Shown here: piece by piece, positions 63,963-64,000 of the stretch | Layout of the letters: each line of letters starts with the position of its first letter | How positions within the stretch are numbered: the stretch's first letter is position 1 | DNA from: Nemopilema nomurai | Taxonomy: Eukaryota; Cnidaria; Scyphozoa; Rhizostomeae; Rhizostomatidae | Assembly: GCA_003864495.1 (NCBI GenBank) | Contig: ML133365.1 | Span: forward strand, 4,223,856-4,287,855 | DNA length: 64,000 bases | Direction: 5' to 3' | The notes under the pieces: generated by a model | Database searches by the model: none | The model's input: only the letters and a program-made list of their open reading frames with translations | What the model was told of the DNA's origin: nothing | Program-made: the position numbers and the translations under genes

Positions 63963-64000
63963 CGTCAAAGTTGAGCTTCGATAACAAACCTTTTACAGGG
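63963..64000 (-). CDS. Possible partial exon at the window edge
   Basis: On the minus strand the sequence TTTGACG|GTAAGT is an ideal splice donor ending an open stretch that runs off the window (reading LLSKLNFD before the donor). It could be an upstream exon of the collagen-Ig gene or of another minus-strand gene. Too short to identify. Confidence 0.2.

Overview
The window is nuclear DNA from an animal. Coding exons are short and split by AT-rich introns with ordinary GT-AG junctions, apart from one GC-AG intron. The gene set is metazoan. The domain mix (a membrane collagen-Ig-fibrinogen-like protein, R2-superclade retroelement remains, an intact PIF/Harbinger element) and the compact layout suggest a cnidarian, probably an anthozoan (sea anemone or coral). 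This is inference; no species marker is present.

Layout from left to right: an unidentified conserved helical protein (minus, 1501-5546, one exon not located); TM9SF1 (minus, 7086-19123, 18 coding exons joined here into one 586-residue frame); head-to-head with it, an intronless SLC10A7 (plus, 19906-20937); an intronless GLOD5 (minus, 21976-22476); the mRNA-capping enzyme RNGTT (plus, 24642-34111, 17 exons, 586 residues); a 1.15 kb polypyrimidine minisatellite (35490-36640); an unrecognised 1737-residue zinc-finger/coiled-coil/acidic protein (plus, 38374-45108, 7 exons); a decayed P-element-like THAP transposase (minus, 46389-47240); an SDR16C5-like retinol dehydrogenase (plus, 48597-53727, 5 exons); a type II membrane collagen-Ig-fibrinogen-like protein (minus, 54857-59050, 3 exons); and a complete, apparently young PIF/Harbinger transposon (59081-63018).

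The conserved genes are housekeeping functions of the endomembrane system (TM9SF1, SLC10A7), mRNA capping, retinoid/steroid redox and glyoxalase-like chemistry. They do not form one pathway. The accessory signal is mobile and repetitive DNA. The Harbinger element has 42-bp perfect terminal inverted repeats, a 3-bp TGA target duplication, an intact DDE transposase, and a convergent partner gene that splices a cysteine-rich zinc-ribbon-like module onto a Myb/SANT-like domain. It sits about 30 bp upstream of the collagen-Ig gene's start codon. Other elements are a 5'-truncated retroelement tail with a restriction-like endonuclease signature lying between TAA repeats, a 0.9 kb non-autonomous element flanked by TTAA, a foldback element just upstream of SDR16C5, and a 34-bp minisatellite of about 39 copies inside an intron.

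Exon boundaries were set by hand from splice motifs, reading-frame continuity and remembered family sequence. Every complete gene model closes to a whole number of codons, which is the main internal check.
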